Assembly: GCA_002224055.1 (NCBI GenBank)
Contig: AZLU01000079.1
Location: 46,756 to 110,755, forward strand
Reading direction: 5' to 3'
DNA from: Pezizomycotina sp. ARF18
Taxonomy: Eukaryota > Ascomycota
Length of the DNA: 64,000 nt
Shown: one piece after another, positions 26,372 to 38,189 of the stretch
Layout of the letters: each line of letters starts with the position of its first letter
How positions within the stretch are numbered: position 1 is the first letter of the stretch
Position numbers and translations under genes: made by a program
The notes under the pieces: generated by a model
The model's database searches: none
The model's input: only the letters and a program-made list of their open reading frames with translations
What the model was told of the DNA's origin: nothing

Positions 26372-29349
26372 TTAGAAGAAACCGCCCCACCGGTTTGTTC
26401 TTTCTTTGCTCTCATGTGGCGCCTTCTTCGACTTCTCCAAGGCTAGGAGATTCTCCATCTTCTGCAGAGCGAGTTCGAGCAGAGCCTTGCGCTTCTGGAG
26501 ATCGATGTGGTTTCTGATTTTCGGATCCTCGCGGGCAATAGCTTCGACCTGCTCTTGTGAGAGGTGTCTGCCGAGCCGAACATCAAGCTCTCTAGGGAAC
26601 TATATAAGGTTTAGGTAGCTAGTCAGCAAATTTGACTAATATAAGATAATTTGGAGATAAAGTATTTCTTACGTTGTAGTAGAACTCGGACACAAGCTCA
26701 ACATTGAGGAAGAGAACCGCTGTGGCGGTGAGCTTCTCGGCAACAACGTCCAGGAAGATTTCGGGGCAGTAGTATTTGTTGTTCTTGTTCTGGCATTGCT
26801 TGCTCTTGCAGGCATATAACCTCATCTTGAGCAGTGCTGCTCTATCTCTGAGGAATATTCCTTCCCGGCCTGTAAGAAAACGAAATTAGCTGGAAGTCCA
26901 TGAATATTATGACGAAAGTATTGGTTGTTTGTTACCCTTCTCCAGCATGGCCTGGCTGAATCCTAGCGATTCGTTGCCTTCTTTCAGTTCTGGCGCCTTT
27001 CCGTCGCGTACTCTGTCGACGAATGCCATTACCTGATTCAGCTTCTTCCCGCCAATGGCGTTCTTCAGGCCCTTCATAGCGTCCTCGCATTGCTTTAGTT
27101 CATCCTTGAGTATGCGTTGAGCGTTCTCCCTGCTCGTGGACCACTCCCGATCTTCAACCTCGATCTCGAACTTGAAAGGCTTGATGCAGTTCTCAACCTG
27201 ATCCGACGTGGCATAGAACCTCTCGTTAAGAATTTGGTTCGTGGCATCTTGTATCGCCTTCTTAGCAAACGGGTGGTTCCGGAAGGTTGATCCCTCAATG
27301 AGGGAGTCGATGTTCTGGTTAAGAGCGTTGGCGACAACATTGGTTGCCAGTCGTCCGATACCAAGCTTCGTAAGCGCTGATGTCGAGGCGTCAAGTCGCC
27401 TATTCCAATACAAGTTGTCGGGTTCTACGTTCGGTAGCTCGGATAAAGGATGGTCGTCCCGAACTATCTGGTGGAGGTCACTGAAAGGCTTATTCCAGTA
27501 CCGGGCGGCTAGTATATCGAGCATCCTCTGGTTGATTTCGTGTTTGAGCAACTCTCGGACTTGGGGCCTACCGAAGATATGCGTAAACTCCTTGAAAGAA
27601 TGCTTGAAAGCATCGAGAGATTCGGCAAGGTAGGTGTCCGCGGTCAGCGGCCGGTCGTTGTATTGAACCTTAAACTGGTACGAAACTTCCTCAAGCTCCT
27701 GGTGGATGGCATCGGAGGTGCCTTGCAGAGACTGAGACATGGTAGCCTCGAGGACTTCCATAAGCTTCCTCCGTAATTGGGCAGTGCCGATTGTAACACC
27801 TTGATTCGGCGAAAACTCTTGGTGTTGCGAGAAGTAGGCGTTCTCATTCTTCGTGATTGCGCTCGTTATATTGACATTCCGGCTGAAGAGGCCACCGGAG
27901 GCTGGTATTTTGCACACCACACCAACGTATCCAAGTCTCAGAGGGTAGTTTTTGTCGCGCAGCATCGATATACCTCGATCAGGTTCAACCAGATCCATTT
28001 TAGAGATGACACCGATAGTACGTTCCCCACGTGGGTCAACACGCCGGCTAGCTCGTAACGCAGTAGAGTTAGCCAGGTCTACATCTGCTGCCGAGATTGC
28101 CAGGATGACATTCGGCGGTTGGATGTACTTCTCGCAGAGGGCGGCAATCTTCGATTTGAGTTCTTCCGGTTGATCTGCGGCAGCGACTTGAATATATCCG
28201 GGGAGGTCAATGAGAGAGAGGTCGGGAACATTCGGGAATAGATCGTGAGCTGAATGGGATCATCTGAAACACATTCCTGCTCGGAAACCGCGAGGTTGAG
28301 ATCTGTCAAAGTACTCTGAATTTTGGAGAAATCGTGGACCTTGCCCAGCTGCTTTAACGCAGGGAACTCGCCGTATTCAGCGGTCGAATTCGGGGTGTTC
28401 ACTAACGTGAGCTCGATAGGACGCCTTGTGACCATATTGGAGCCCTTGGGAAGGAATTCGTGGCCGACAATGGCTTCCAGGACCGAACTCTTCCCCGAGC
28501 TTTGCGAACCGATGACAACAATCGAGGGTAGCTGCAAAGCGCCGGATTGACCAACGTTCTGCAAAATATTTCTAATCTCGATCATCTTCCGCGTCAAAAC
28601 CATCATCTGGTCATCTTTCGCTAACTGCGCCGAGTCTTCATCACTCTTATATCCGAGAGCAACGGCAGTAGCAGCAGCGGCAGCCTTGGCGGCTTTACTT
28701 TGCTCAGGACCTCGACCACCGTTTTCGCCACTTGATTCGCCCTCCGAACCGCCCGACCGGGCCATAGCATTGTTAACTTTCTCTTGCATAGCTTTAAACC
28801 ATTCCGGTTTCTCGAGTTCGATACCGCCAAACGTTTCGCTGAATTTGTTTCTTGTCGAGTCAAAAGCGTCGCCAACGGCATCCTTGGCGGAATTAAACAC
28901 TCCTATGGTCCAATTTCCGGCCTCTATAGGAAAATGTCCAAGATGTTCAGTGATTGTACTTCAATGTATTGGTATTTTCACGTATAACTGAGACTTGAAT
29001 AGGTACCGGACACACGCACCTTGGACCTTGTAGTTTATGTAAGCTAGACCTGCAATAGTGGCACCTCCAAGAGCAGCCGGCACCCGTAAAAACTTCATGG
29101 CAAGGTTCGGCAAAGCTCTTTGAAAGCTCATGGCTCGGTACGCGGGGACGTTGGTGAGTGACCGAATGCGTTGGGTAGGCCATGTCGAACGAACCCCCTC
29201 GGCGTGTTTTCGACTAGGAGAAGACCGCCGGCTGCTCTTATCGGTCCGGCTTGCGAGAAGGTCCGCTGAGCGGCGGCCGCTTGTAGCACCCTCTGCCGAG
29301 AGAGCCCGGCTAGAGCCGTGCTCCGGGTAGAGGCCAGCCGTCCGAGCAT
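26372..29349 (-). CDS. MGM1: mitochondrial dynamin-like GTPase Mgm1/OPA1
   Basis: This drives inner-membrane fusion and cristae shaping in the intermembrane space. The N-terminus ([20 protein letters not shown]) is a mitochondrial presequence. The inner-membrane anchor reads [20 protein letters not shown], followed by a disordered Gly/Ala/Lys linker. GTPase motifs are G1 [16 protein letters not shown] with [11 protein letters not shown]3 IDLPGYIQ, and G4 SKMDLVE followed by GYVGVV. The stalk and middle region are long and intact (about 26940-28000). The C-terminus includes [20 protein letters not shown], then a Lys-rich tail. Exons are 29020-29349, 26936-28923, 26673-26869 and 26372-26599. 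Introns are 96, 66 and 73 nt. Frame changes lie near 29190-29240 and in a short G/C run at 28234-28236 between G2 and G3. It is divergent from DUG3. Confidence 0.96.
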
Positions 29350-29665
29350 GGCGGGGATGTAGTAGTGGGGTTTACCGATCCCCTTGTGCGATTAGTGAGG
29401 GAGAAAATGAAAGATAACAAATCTCTCTCAAACGACTATACCAGCTCACTTGTTTCTTCCTGTAAGCAACAAGGGGAAGAAACTTTGGAGAGAATCGATT
29501 GGAAACACTCTGCTACTTTTTATTCAATGGAAAATGGCGGCGAGTAGAAAGGAAATGACAGCTGCTGAGTACGTACGTGTCCTAAAAGAAAATTTCCATA
29601 CCGATGGTGGGAGAAGTTCTTTTTAGGGTGTGCGTGTGTGTGTGGTTTAAAAAGGAAATGCAAGG

Positions 29666-29696
<31 letters not shown>

Positions 29697-30375
29697 ATCT
29701 ATCTCTTTTTTTTTCCCACTTGTTTAACCATTGGACCGAATCCCGACCGCTGCGTTGTCCACCATAAAAAATAAAAAAAAACACAGAGAGAGAGAGACGC
29801 TAACTTGGCAGGCCTCGTGAAAGAACACCCCCAGCATTTCCTGATATATATATACTTGCTACTTGTTAGAGTTACCTACTTTGATAGCTTCAAGGCAGCT
29901 CTTCTAGGTGGATGCGGTATGTCGAACATGTCAACGTATATACTCAAAGCCGATAAGATATGCATACACAAGTAGACCACTTTTTGCTGTCTATGTACAA
30001 GTCTGCAGCAGCTACTTAAGTAGCAGTTTTCTTTTTGAGGAAAATCTAGCGACTGGGCGGAGTAGAAGAGAGCAGTAATTGTAGCTTTCGTGTCTTCCTT
30101 AAGTTGCTGTCGTCGGTGTCTATATGAGGCTTTAAACGAAATTGATAATTAATCGTTATTAATTAATTGTTTAACAGTCTTGCTTTGTATCCGTGAAGAT
30201 CGTTTATTAATATTAATATTATCAATTAATTATTTCCCCCTTTTGTAACCAGAGGAATACATGAAGGCTGCCAAAGGCAAAAGGAAACGAACGATCCCTT
30301 CGAATTCCCTAGATAAGTATTTTAAAACTTAACGTCGTACAATCTATATTTGTTTTCTTCCTCCTACGATACAAG
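29350..30375. other. intergenic region, divergent promoter side
   Basis: This contains the presumed MGM1 promoter, a T tract (29671-29696), a short GT repeat near 29631-29643, and an AT-rich imperfect inverted repeat at about 30139-30233. No gene was recognised. Confidence 0.45.
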
Positions 30376-30531
30376 ATGATTCTTCTGAAGCTGTACTTTA
30401 TTATATTCTACTTCATCGTCTTCCTGATGATCGATGCCATCGCCATTGACCCCGAAGTTCTGTACGAGTTTGCGTTCTCTGGCGGATTCTTCCTGAAGAT
30501 CTTCTACTTCGTCGTTGGAAATATCATATGA
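30376..30531 (+). CDS. candidate 51-aa hydrophobic micropeptide
   Basis: This frame runs from ATG to TGA with no frame break (156 nt). It starts MILLKLYFIIFYFIVFLMID and ends FFLKIFYFVVGNII, giving two hydrophobic segments around a short acidic-polar hinge (DPEVLYEF). About two-thirds of third codon positions are G or C, well above the surrounding DNA and above the antisense frame, which would be an acidic peptide. The start context (ACAAG before ATG) is acceptable. It may be a small membrane peptide, an exon of an unrecognised gene, or an antisense shadow of an acidic exon. No family was recognised. Confidence 0.3.
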   Translation: MILLKLYFIIFYFIVFLMIDAIAIDPEVLYEFAFSGGFFLKIFYFVVGNII

Positions 30532-30937
30532 TAAATAGAACTAAAATATATATATATATATATAAAGGGCGGCCCTTGAAGATCGTTTTCCATCCGGGTC
30601 AAAAACAACCAGCAAGACAAGGAAATAAGCCATAGTTCATCATTTCTCTCACCTGCAGTTTTGGTTTACGAGCCTCTTTTCTTTATCGCTCTCGTTTTAT
30701 CTGAGATCGCGCCATTTCAGTTGTGCCTGGCGCATATGAACTTAAAACTTATCTTCCCAATAAACTAACCGGCGCTTTGACTCTTGAGAAAATTAAGAAA
30801 ACCTTCCCGCCCTTTTCTTCTGTTACTCTATTTATAATCCCCATCGGAAAGGAAAAACGTCTATTAGATCGCCATCATCCACTTCTCCATTGTGCGCATG
30901 GTCAGTATACTGTAGGGAAGCTTGATTTTCACGAGCC

Positions 30938-32439
30938 ATGGTAAGTTTTCATGGAGAGCTCTGCTCGCTTATCGAACTGTTCCCTTATTTTTAAGTTTTG
31001 CTAACGGGAAGTTTTCCGATCCAGTGCAGGTTCCTTATCTACAAGGGCCGGCAGGAGATTCTGCTCGCCCATCTCATCCTCAACCGACACACTCGATCCT
31101 CACGCAATCATACGACTGTCGCCTGCGGCTTGTGAGTTCCACTGTACCTCTACTTATTGTATAAGCGGCCTTTCTCAGCTCAACTCACCTTCTAAACTTC
31201 TCTCGCTAGGACACGCGACGGCCCCACAACGGCGATGGCTTCGGCGTCGGCTACTACACCTGTCCGTCGCTAGGCACGGCGCCCTGCATCTTCACCTCCA
31301 TAATCCCCGCCTGGAATTGCACAAACCTGACGCGCCTGGCCGAGAAAACGACCTCCTCGCTCGTCTTCGCGCACGTCCGCGCCACGACCACGGGCCAGCT
31401 CGCCGAGACGAATTGCCACCCTTTTTCGTACCACAGCATCATGTTCATGCACAACGGCCACATTGCGAATTTTCAGAAGATCAAACGGAAGGTGGCGAGC
31501 AGCATCAAGGACGAGTACTTTCTGCTCGTACAGGGTAGCACGGATAGCGAATGGGTAATTACTCCTCTCCGGCTGGTTAAAACCTTTTGATTTTGTTAAG
31601 AAGTAATTCCGCTAATAATGTGTCGTGAACTAGGCTTTCGTCCTCTTCCTCGATTCTATGGACCGCCTCGGCGCCGACCCTTCCACGAGCCCTCCCGGCG
31701 GCTTCGGCCACCAGATCCTTCGCAAGGCCATGCTCGAAACCATATCCCGCCTCAACGAATTCCTCAACTCCGTCGGAACGGACGAACCTTCCTCTTAAAC
31801 TTCGCCGCTACGGACGGCCACTCCGTTGTCTGCACCCGCTACGTCAGCAGCCGCACGGACGAAGCCGCCAGCCTTTACTTCAGCTCCGGCACGCGGTTTC
31901 TCGAATACAAGCCCGGAGGTTTTTACAGGATGGAACGTCACGACAGGGGCCAGGACCTCATAATGGTAGCCAGCGAGCCGCTCACGTTCGAGAGGGGCGA
32001 TTGGGTTACGGTTCCGACGAACTCGATACTCAGCATCAACAAGCAGACGGTGCTGATACACCCGATAATGGACGAGTACTACCAGCGGGACCCTTCGTAT
32101 TCCCGCAGCAGCAAGTACGCCGAGTCGAAGGGATGGTTGGGAAAGGTCCGGCTGACGTCCAGGAGGAAGAGGAGAAGATTGACGAGCTGCTTGAACACGG
32201 TGAATCGAGTGGTAGCGCTTCTGGTTTGACGAAGATACCGAAGGCGTCGCAGGAGCCGGTTACGGTGCAGATAAATACGCCGAGTAAGCCTTCGAGCTTC
32301 TCGGAATTTTCGGATCTTGGGCTTGAGCCTAGGGTACAAAAGGTTCGAGCTACATGATCTATCGCTTTTCTTTTTTTTCCGTCTCCGTATGTAGACGGTC
32401 GCGGCGAAACTATCTACGAAATTGACATTATCGATATGA
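30938..32439 (+). CDS. DUG3: glutamine amidotransferase-like Dug3, glutathione degradation
   Basis: Dug3 is a class-II (Ntn-type) glutamine amidotransferase domain protein that, with Dug2, hydrolyses glutathione in the cytosol, feeding Dug1. Cys2 is the nucleophile and must become N-terminal. Exon 1 is only the ATG at 30938-30940, followed at once by GTAAGT. Exon 2 (from 31025) begins CRFLIYKGRQEILLAHLIL. After the next intron come RRPHNGDGFGVGYYT, FAHVRATTTGQLAETNCHPF and FMHNGHIANFQKIKRK. Then follow AFVLFLDSMDRLGADPSTSP, FGHQILRKAMLETISRLNEF, LNFAATDGHSVVCTRYVSS, FERGDWVTVPTNSILSINKQ and VLIHPIMDEYYQ. The C-terminus is a Glu/Ser/Lys-rich tail ending TVAAKLSTKLTLSI. Frame changes lie near 31082 (LIL/KPTHS), 31790 and 32131. 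It converges on ureD. Confidence 0.95.
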
Positions 32440-32875
32440 AGAGACTGCAAGGCGACCGCCGCTGCTACATTTTCGCATTAATGATATCTCCTGTTCTCAA
32501 TCGAGGACTCAGTATATTATCGACTACTGTAGTTTATGAGCAAATACTGCTTTTAGATACCTAATATAGCATATTTCATAGTTTCACATGAAATGGAAGT
32601 AAAATGGTGATAAGAATGCCAATTTATTATCATGAGAAAAATGCAGCTAAATTACAGGAACTTTTTATGAAAAAATGAACATGTCGAACCAATGCAAACC
32701 TATGCTCCGTTACGATCCATAAATGTACAATGTACTACCCAAGAAAGAAAACCCATTTGTAAATGAAAAACAATCTGATCCATAGCCAAAAAAAACCCGA
32801 ATAAAAGGTTTGTGTACTTTTGATAGATGCCAAAGATTCCAAAAAAAAATTTTTTTTTCCATGTTTTGATTTGTT
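32440..32875. other. convergent intergenic region
   Basis: This short spacer separates the 3' ends of DUG3 (+) and the UreD gene (-). It is AT-rich with A/T runs at 32839-32858. Nothing else was recognised. Confidence 0.5.
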
Positions 32876-34088
32876 TTATACCTCGACGCACCTCAGACAA
32901 GCCGTGCCAAATTCCCTCTCGATGCAACCACCTTCCTCGTCACTATCCGATGCCTCATCATCGTTCACTTTCCCTTCCAGCAGCAGTACCCGTATGAAGT
33001 TCTTGACGGCTTCCACGTCCCGTCCGCTCACTTTGACAAACCTGGCAGCCTCTGACGGCAGACGTAGTCCACATCACCCCGCAGCTTTCGCTTCCGCGGC
33101 GTATTTATCCATCACGTCCGCATCGTCACCGTCGTCCCACTGCTTCGCGCCGATCCGCGGCTCGGACCTGTACCGGTGCTGAATGTAATCCACCAGTGGC
33201 GCGAATTTACGCCCGTATATCACGAGCGTGGCGAAGCACGTCTGCCCTTCCTGCCGGCAGAACAGCGACTCGCCGCCGTACAAATCGTCGTCGTCTTCCT
33301 GCACAGCGTCCACGCCATTCGCCTTGTCGTCATCGCCTTCTAGTATCATCGCGTCGCGCAGCATTAGCCTGCCTTTACCCTCGCCGCCGCCGCCTCCGCA
33401 CTCCGAAGCGTCCCACAGCTCCGTCCTCGTCTCGAACCGCGAAAGCTTCCAACGTTCCCCCCTGGCGCCGCGACCTTCCGTTACCCAATCCAGCACGATC
33501 AGCGACGTCGTCGCGGGGATAAGAGGCGGAAGGTCTGCCGCTGGCTGAAAGCGGATTCGCCGAGGGTTGCATGGGGTCCGGGATGATGATGAGGGAGGAA
33601 TTCGGGTGAAGCGTTGCGGTTATGTTTTGTGTTGTTGTGCCCGTGGGAGCTGGCCATTCCCGGAGAGGCGAGTGAGGGCTACGCTTAAACACTTTCGTGC
33701 TGCCTATTATAAAAAAAAAAAAATCTCAACCGTTAGAAAAAACTTTTTGTCTTATTGAGAATGGAAAAAATAGAATGGGAGAAAGGAAGAAAAGCTCGGT
33801 GAGCATACCTTGAGTCTGTAAGCATATCGCGGCCCCGTCGTCAAGTATAACTTTGAGGTCCACTGTATCGCCCGCTACCAAGCCGCCGCCGTAGCTTAAC
33901 ATGAAGACGGTCAGGCATTTTGCCGTCCGCGATGGCGCTGGCGATATGAGCTTGAGGGGGTATTTGAAGTTGAGGGCTTGCAGAGCCAGTCGAGAGGGCG
34001 GCAGGAGCTTCGCATGTATGAGCCCTTCCCGGCAGCTATCGAAGTTGAGATTGCTTGGGTCATTGTTTTGCTGAATATGTATGTGCAA
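32876..34088 (-). CDS. ureD: urease accessory protein UreD (UreH family)
   Basis: UreD binds apo-urease and, with UreF and UreG, delivers nickel to the active site in the cytosol. Exon 1 (33809-34088) shows AKLLPPSRLALQALNFKYPL and FMLSYGGGLVAGDTVDLKV, ending LQTQ. Exon 2 resumes GSTKVFKRSPHSPLREWPAP, then ATLHPNSSLIIIPDPMQPSA, an LDWVTEGRGARGERW block, LFCRQEGQTCFATLVIYGRK and the tail PSEAARFVKVSGRDVEAVKN, FIRVLLLEGKV. The intron is 33704-33808. An acidic insert near 33290-33350 (EDDDDLYGG) is unusual but plausible. Frame changes lie near 33540 and 33070. The N-terminus is uncertain: Met at 34088 opens the frame, but a splice-acceptor-like sequence just downstream suggests the true start may lie in an earlier exon. 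Confidence 0.94.
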
Positions 34089-34609
34089 ATGAGGGGTTTA
34101 TATTATTCCGGGTGGTTTGTTGTAAAGAAAAATAAAAATGGTCCTTTCAGCAAACTAGGAGCTAGGGGGCTAAAAAGAGCGCGTCCCCCACATTATATCC
34201 TTTTAGGGCTGCTTCAACGTATCCCTTTATTTTACTTAAGCTTAAGTATCCACTTTCCTCCTCCTCCTCTCCGTCCCTTCGCCTTAGCTCCTTTATTCCC
34301 CCAGAGTTCGGAAGGCGGCCGAATCCGTGGCGTCCGTAGTGAATTGAAACATCGGCAGTAGAACCGTAATCCCAGACACTTAAGGCCAAAGCTTGCAAGA
34401 CGGCGACGACGAGAAGGGAACTGAGACTAAGGACAAAAAAGGTAAAACGGCGAGGATTGTCATCACAAGAAATTTGGGGTGGTAGAGAGGACCAAAAGTA
34501 GGAAGATACCCTGCAAAATATTACCTTATAGAAATTGGGGAAAAAGTAACCACGTGCCTGCGTACTGTACAGTACAATTTGTTTCTGCGGTAAGTAAGTA
34601 AATTTGCTT

Positions 34610-34800
34610 TTTCAATTGGTTCACACACCTAGTTTTTTTTTTTTTTTTTTTTGAGACCCACTTTAGGAAATTATAATTTTAAAATTTTTGCTGAGAAAAT
34701 AATATAAAAAAAAAAATAATATATATATATATATATATTTGAAAAAATTGACTGTATTCTTCGGCAAGATTAGACGAGGTATATGAATAAAAAAGGAAAA
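34610..34800. repeat. dispersed repeat module, copy A
   Basis: A long T tract is followed by GAGACCCACTTTAGGAAATT, then ATAATTTTAAAATTTTT, an A/T-rich stretch, and CGGCAAGATTAGACGAGG. The same order of motifs recurs near 38310 and 45070. No open frame or terminal repeat was identified, so the family is unassigned and looks decayed. Confidence 0.6.
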
Positions 34801-35202
34801 AAGGAAAGTAAAAATATATTGATTTGTGTGGTCAGTGATCACTGATAGTTGTGGATCTAGTCTAGCCTTATCAAAGAAGTATAATAATAATATAAAATAA
34901 GTATTTATTGAAATATTATTATTATTATATATATATTATATATACATGGGTAAAAACCACAAATCTTTTCAAATAGCCCTGGTAATAGCGAACGGCCAAA
35001 AGGAAAATCTACTCGCAATTAGAACAACTAATACATGGCTCTCCGGTCCTTTTCATCTTTCTGATAATTATCATACTTTAGAGCAGTAGTTATTATTAAA
35101 TAATTATTAAGTAGGAAGCCACACTTTACCCTTTCTACAATCAGGAGAACTATTCACTGCACGACGCAAGAGAGCAATAAAAATTAAGCTACCGAAGGGG
35201 CA

Positions 35203-35839
35203 TTGCTCCTTAGGCCTAAGGGACAAGATGTTGTTCAGCTTTCGGAAGCAGATATTGGTGGGGAAAAACCCAAGAAAGGAATTCAGACCGCGGGGAAGAA
35301 AACGAGGCGCAGATCAAAAAGGGTTAGAGGGTTGGCCGTAGATAATACAACATCGTCACAATACGACTTCCCTTACGAAGATGAAGTGTCAAAACACTAC
35401 CAGTACGTTATTATTATTATTTTTTTTTTTTTTAGAAAACCCCCCCTCCTTTTTTTTTCTCTCATTCATTTCTGCATCAAATGCCGAAATCATTGCATTT
35501 CTTTAAGCTTACAACGATATTTTTCTCTCTAAAGCGCTGTCATGAAACCAGCATGAGCTATAGATATTGGGCGGTAAGGAGCGGCTAATTCACGCATGGT
35601 TCGGCTGCAAAACTGACAGGACGCTGAGAGGGAGATATTTGAAACGGAAAGATCAAGAAATGCTTCTTTTTGGACGAAAGACGCTCAGGTATTGCATTGA
35701 TCAGCTTCTACCACGCTGCAGGGTGCGCTGGGGTACCATAGAAGCGTGGGTGAAGGACAAATCACTGGATACACAATGGAAGCGCTTCGTGTTGTTTTCC
35801 ATCCGAAAGCTGTCCCGTAGGTACCCCAAAAGACTCTGA
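35203..35839 (+). CDS. possible gene, unrecognised
   Basis: A frame at 35203-35410 reads MLLRPKGQDVVQLSEADIGG, then a Lys/Arg-rich basic patch (KKTRRRSKRVRG) and YDFPYEDEVSKHYQ. It is followed by a possible donor and a T-rich stretch. A second frame, 35567-35839 (90 aa), contains HAWFGCKTDRTLRGRYLKRK and VRWGTIEAWVKDKSLDTQWK. Both look more protein-like than the surrounding AT-rich sequence, but no family was recognised and their linkage is a guess. Confidence 0.25.
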
Positions 35840-36616
35840 TAATAACTGCAGGCTGCTAATCCCGCCTCAGAACACCTAGAGAATTCGCAGGAATAGAGGA
35901 AAAAAAAAAAAAAAAAAAAACCATATTGAAAGATGATATTGGTCACCGCACTACTCTTTCTACAACTTTGGAAAGAATATATCGAGTCGAGTGATAGCTT
36001 GTTATATCTTCATCAAGGAAAGAGAGATCTGTTTGATCAAGAACTTGACGTATCCTTTTATCTACATTTGTGACCATTTGATTTTCGAAGCAAAAGTACC
36101 GTCTTTAAATCTCTATAGAGTGTTTCAATACTGGTCAAATAGAACAGTTGCTCACCTTTGCAGACTCGAGTTGCAAATGCCCTTCCGCGTTCTCGTAGTC
36201 TCTCCGCCGCTCAAGCTTTATTTGTGTATTTTTCTCGATAACTCTTGGAGTTGGTAGCAACTATGAATTTATTCTTCAGTATCTGCTTTTATGCAACGGT
36301 ATAAGCTATATATATATATATACTAGCTACGTCATACGAGAACGGTTGTGCAGGAGACAAATTTACGTTCCGAGGAGGGAAAACAATGTCTATTAGATAA
36401 TTGTAGTCATAAAGAATACTTCACCCTTTGGAAAGCATAAATCCGATATCAATCGCTACAGTTTCTGTCATGGTGCAAATCCCAAAGGGTACTTAACTAA
36501 CGATAGTTACAAGCGCAAGTTCATCAATACTAAACATGCCTCCGCCTTTGTTCCATATTTGAGTTATTTTATTTTTAATTACTAATATTATTATTATTGT
36601 TATTATTATTATTGTA
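35840..36616. other. AT-rich intergenic region
   Basis: This holds an A tract at about 35901-35920, a TA repeat near 36307-36322 and an ATT/GTT triplet repeat near 36585-36613. No gene was recognised. Confidence 0.4.
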
Positions 36617-37350
36617 TCAGTCCGGCGATCCTTCCCAATTTGCCGCCTTAATACATGTATAGCCTCTCTTAAAGAAATCATCGTCATGTAACTCCGCATA
36701 CTCCTTGAGATCCTCGATCATGGATGCTCGGGTTCCGTGAATTATCTTATTAAGACAGTCCCTCTGACTCGCCTCGCCATAAAGTAGTCTCGAATGGTCC
36801 TGTGTAAGCATCCCCGAGCCACCACCGTTATCCGCTCATTTTCGGATCAATTTATTAGTTGCGCCGTAGTTTTTTTGATTCTTGATCCCCACGCTCCGTC
36901 TAACCCCATGAATCATTTGCCTTTCCAGAACATACTTGGCCATTTTCTATTGTAAGAGAGCAGGAGTCAGTCCGTGGTCTATATCAATCGCTCCTGAAGA
37001 GGATGAAGTCTGTTTACCTCGCAAGTCTCCCTCAACTTTTCTTTAGTCGCCCTCTCTCCAGCGTCCTCCTCCGTAATCCAGTACCACATATTGCCACCTA
37101 TGGCCTCTTGCCTCACCCTATTTTTCTCTACCAACGCCTCGAGGTAAGTTTTAACCTGCTCGCTTTTTATTTTCACCACCTCGGGGAGTTGCTCCTGAAG
37201 CTCCGTGAGCGACAGCGGACGGCTTTCAAGTTTGATGTATGCTATAACGGCTGTTACGATTGCAGTAGCCTTCACACTCGGTTTATTAGCCAAAACTTCT
37301 GATAGGAGGACAGAAATACTGGAGAGGCTGAACTCAAGAACAAGAGGCAT
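36617..37350 (-). CDS. possible winged-helix protein, unrecognised
   Basis: The first exon (down from 37350) reads MPLVLEFSLSSISVLLSEVL, then KATAIVTAVIAYIKLESRPL, SLTELQEQLPEVVKIKSEQV, KTYLEALVEKNRVRQEAIGG and NMWYWITEEDAGERATKEKL. The pattern of helices followed by an aromatic hairpin (RQEAIGGNMWYW) resembles small winged-helix modules such as those of Mnd1 or TFIIE beta, but I cannot assign it. A possible intron follows near 37010. Downstream frames give KMAKYVLERQMIHGVRRSVG and, at 36617-36811, IEDLKEYAELHDDDFFKRGY, whose membership in this gene is uncertain. Confidence 0.35.
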
Positions 37351-37837
37351 AAAAAAGTGGGAAAGTAAGGATGAAGTGGCAGGAATTCAAAAGAAAAGAG
37401 TAGGATAAAATTTAAGTCCCCCTAGGTAATATAGAGGCGCCGCCTAACAATTTTTTTGTGCCTGCCAAGGCTGGCCTGCCCCCACAACAAAACCTCGTGG
37501 AGTTATTGTTTGCATGTTTGGAAGAGCTTCGGCGCAGTCTCGTGACAAAACCCTTTAAGCCCTACGAAAACATCCTTCTGCGACAAGTCCTGCATGGGGA
37601 TGATGAACCCCAAGTTACGCGTTATTGATAAGGTATAAAAGCTTCGTGAGATCTGTAATAAAAGAGGGTAAAGACCGTAACTTATTTCAAAAATAAACTA
37701 GATATTCGCTATATATCTTGTAAAATTTTATAACATTAAATTAGTCAAATTCTTTTTTTATATTTAACTATGCTATTCATTGACCAATTTCGTATATTTT
37801 GTGTTTGTGCAAGTACTCGTTCTCGCCCGGGAGCATC

Positions 37838-38130
37838 CGTAACATTGATAAGTTTGTACCAGCACGACATAACGGTAGCATCATTACCTGACGATAGTAA
37901 TATTACATGTCGGATCAACATTGCATGTTCGTATCGACATTGCATGTTTGTATAGACATTACATGTTTGTCTCAAACATTATATGATGGTGGCAACAATA
38001 CATGTTTATACCAAGATACCATGATTAGTAAATGTACCAGCAAGACATAATAAGCTCGTAGAGAACATCACGTATTCGTATCAATATTACCAGCACGACA
38101 TGTTCGGCTTTGTACAGCTTGACGGTTTGT
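37838..38130. repeat. degenerate minisatellite, locus 1
   Basis: This contains many diverged units of about 22-24 nt around the theme GTTTGTA-CAGCACGACAT, interspersed with CGACATTGCATGTTTGTAT variants. The clearest units are ACCAGCACGACATAACGGTA at about 37858 and CCAGCACGACATGTTCG at about 38091. The same theme recurs at 48065-48305. Confidence 0.6.
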
Positions 38131-38189
38131 TGCCACTAAAGTTAGATGTATCAAAAGATACAAAAGGTACTTTAAAAAAAGCGCCAAAG

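Noticed and set aside
34610-34800. Possible terminal repeat of a retroelement for the dispersed module
   Set aside because: No paired copy in the right spacing, no target duplication and no coding remnant was seen, so the class was left open.
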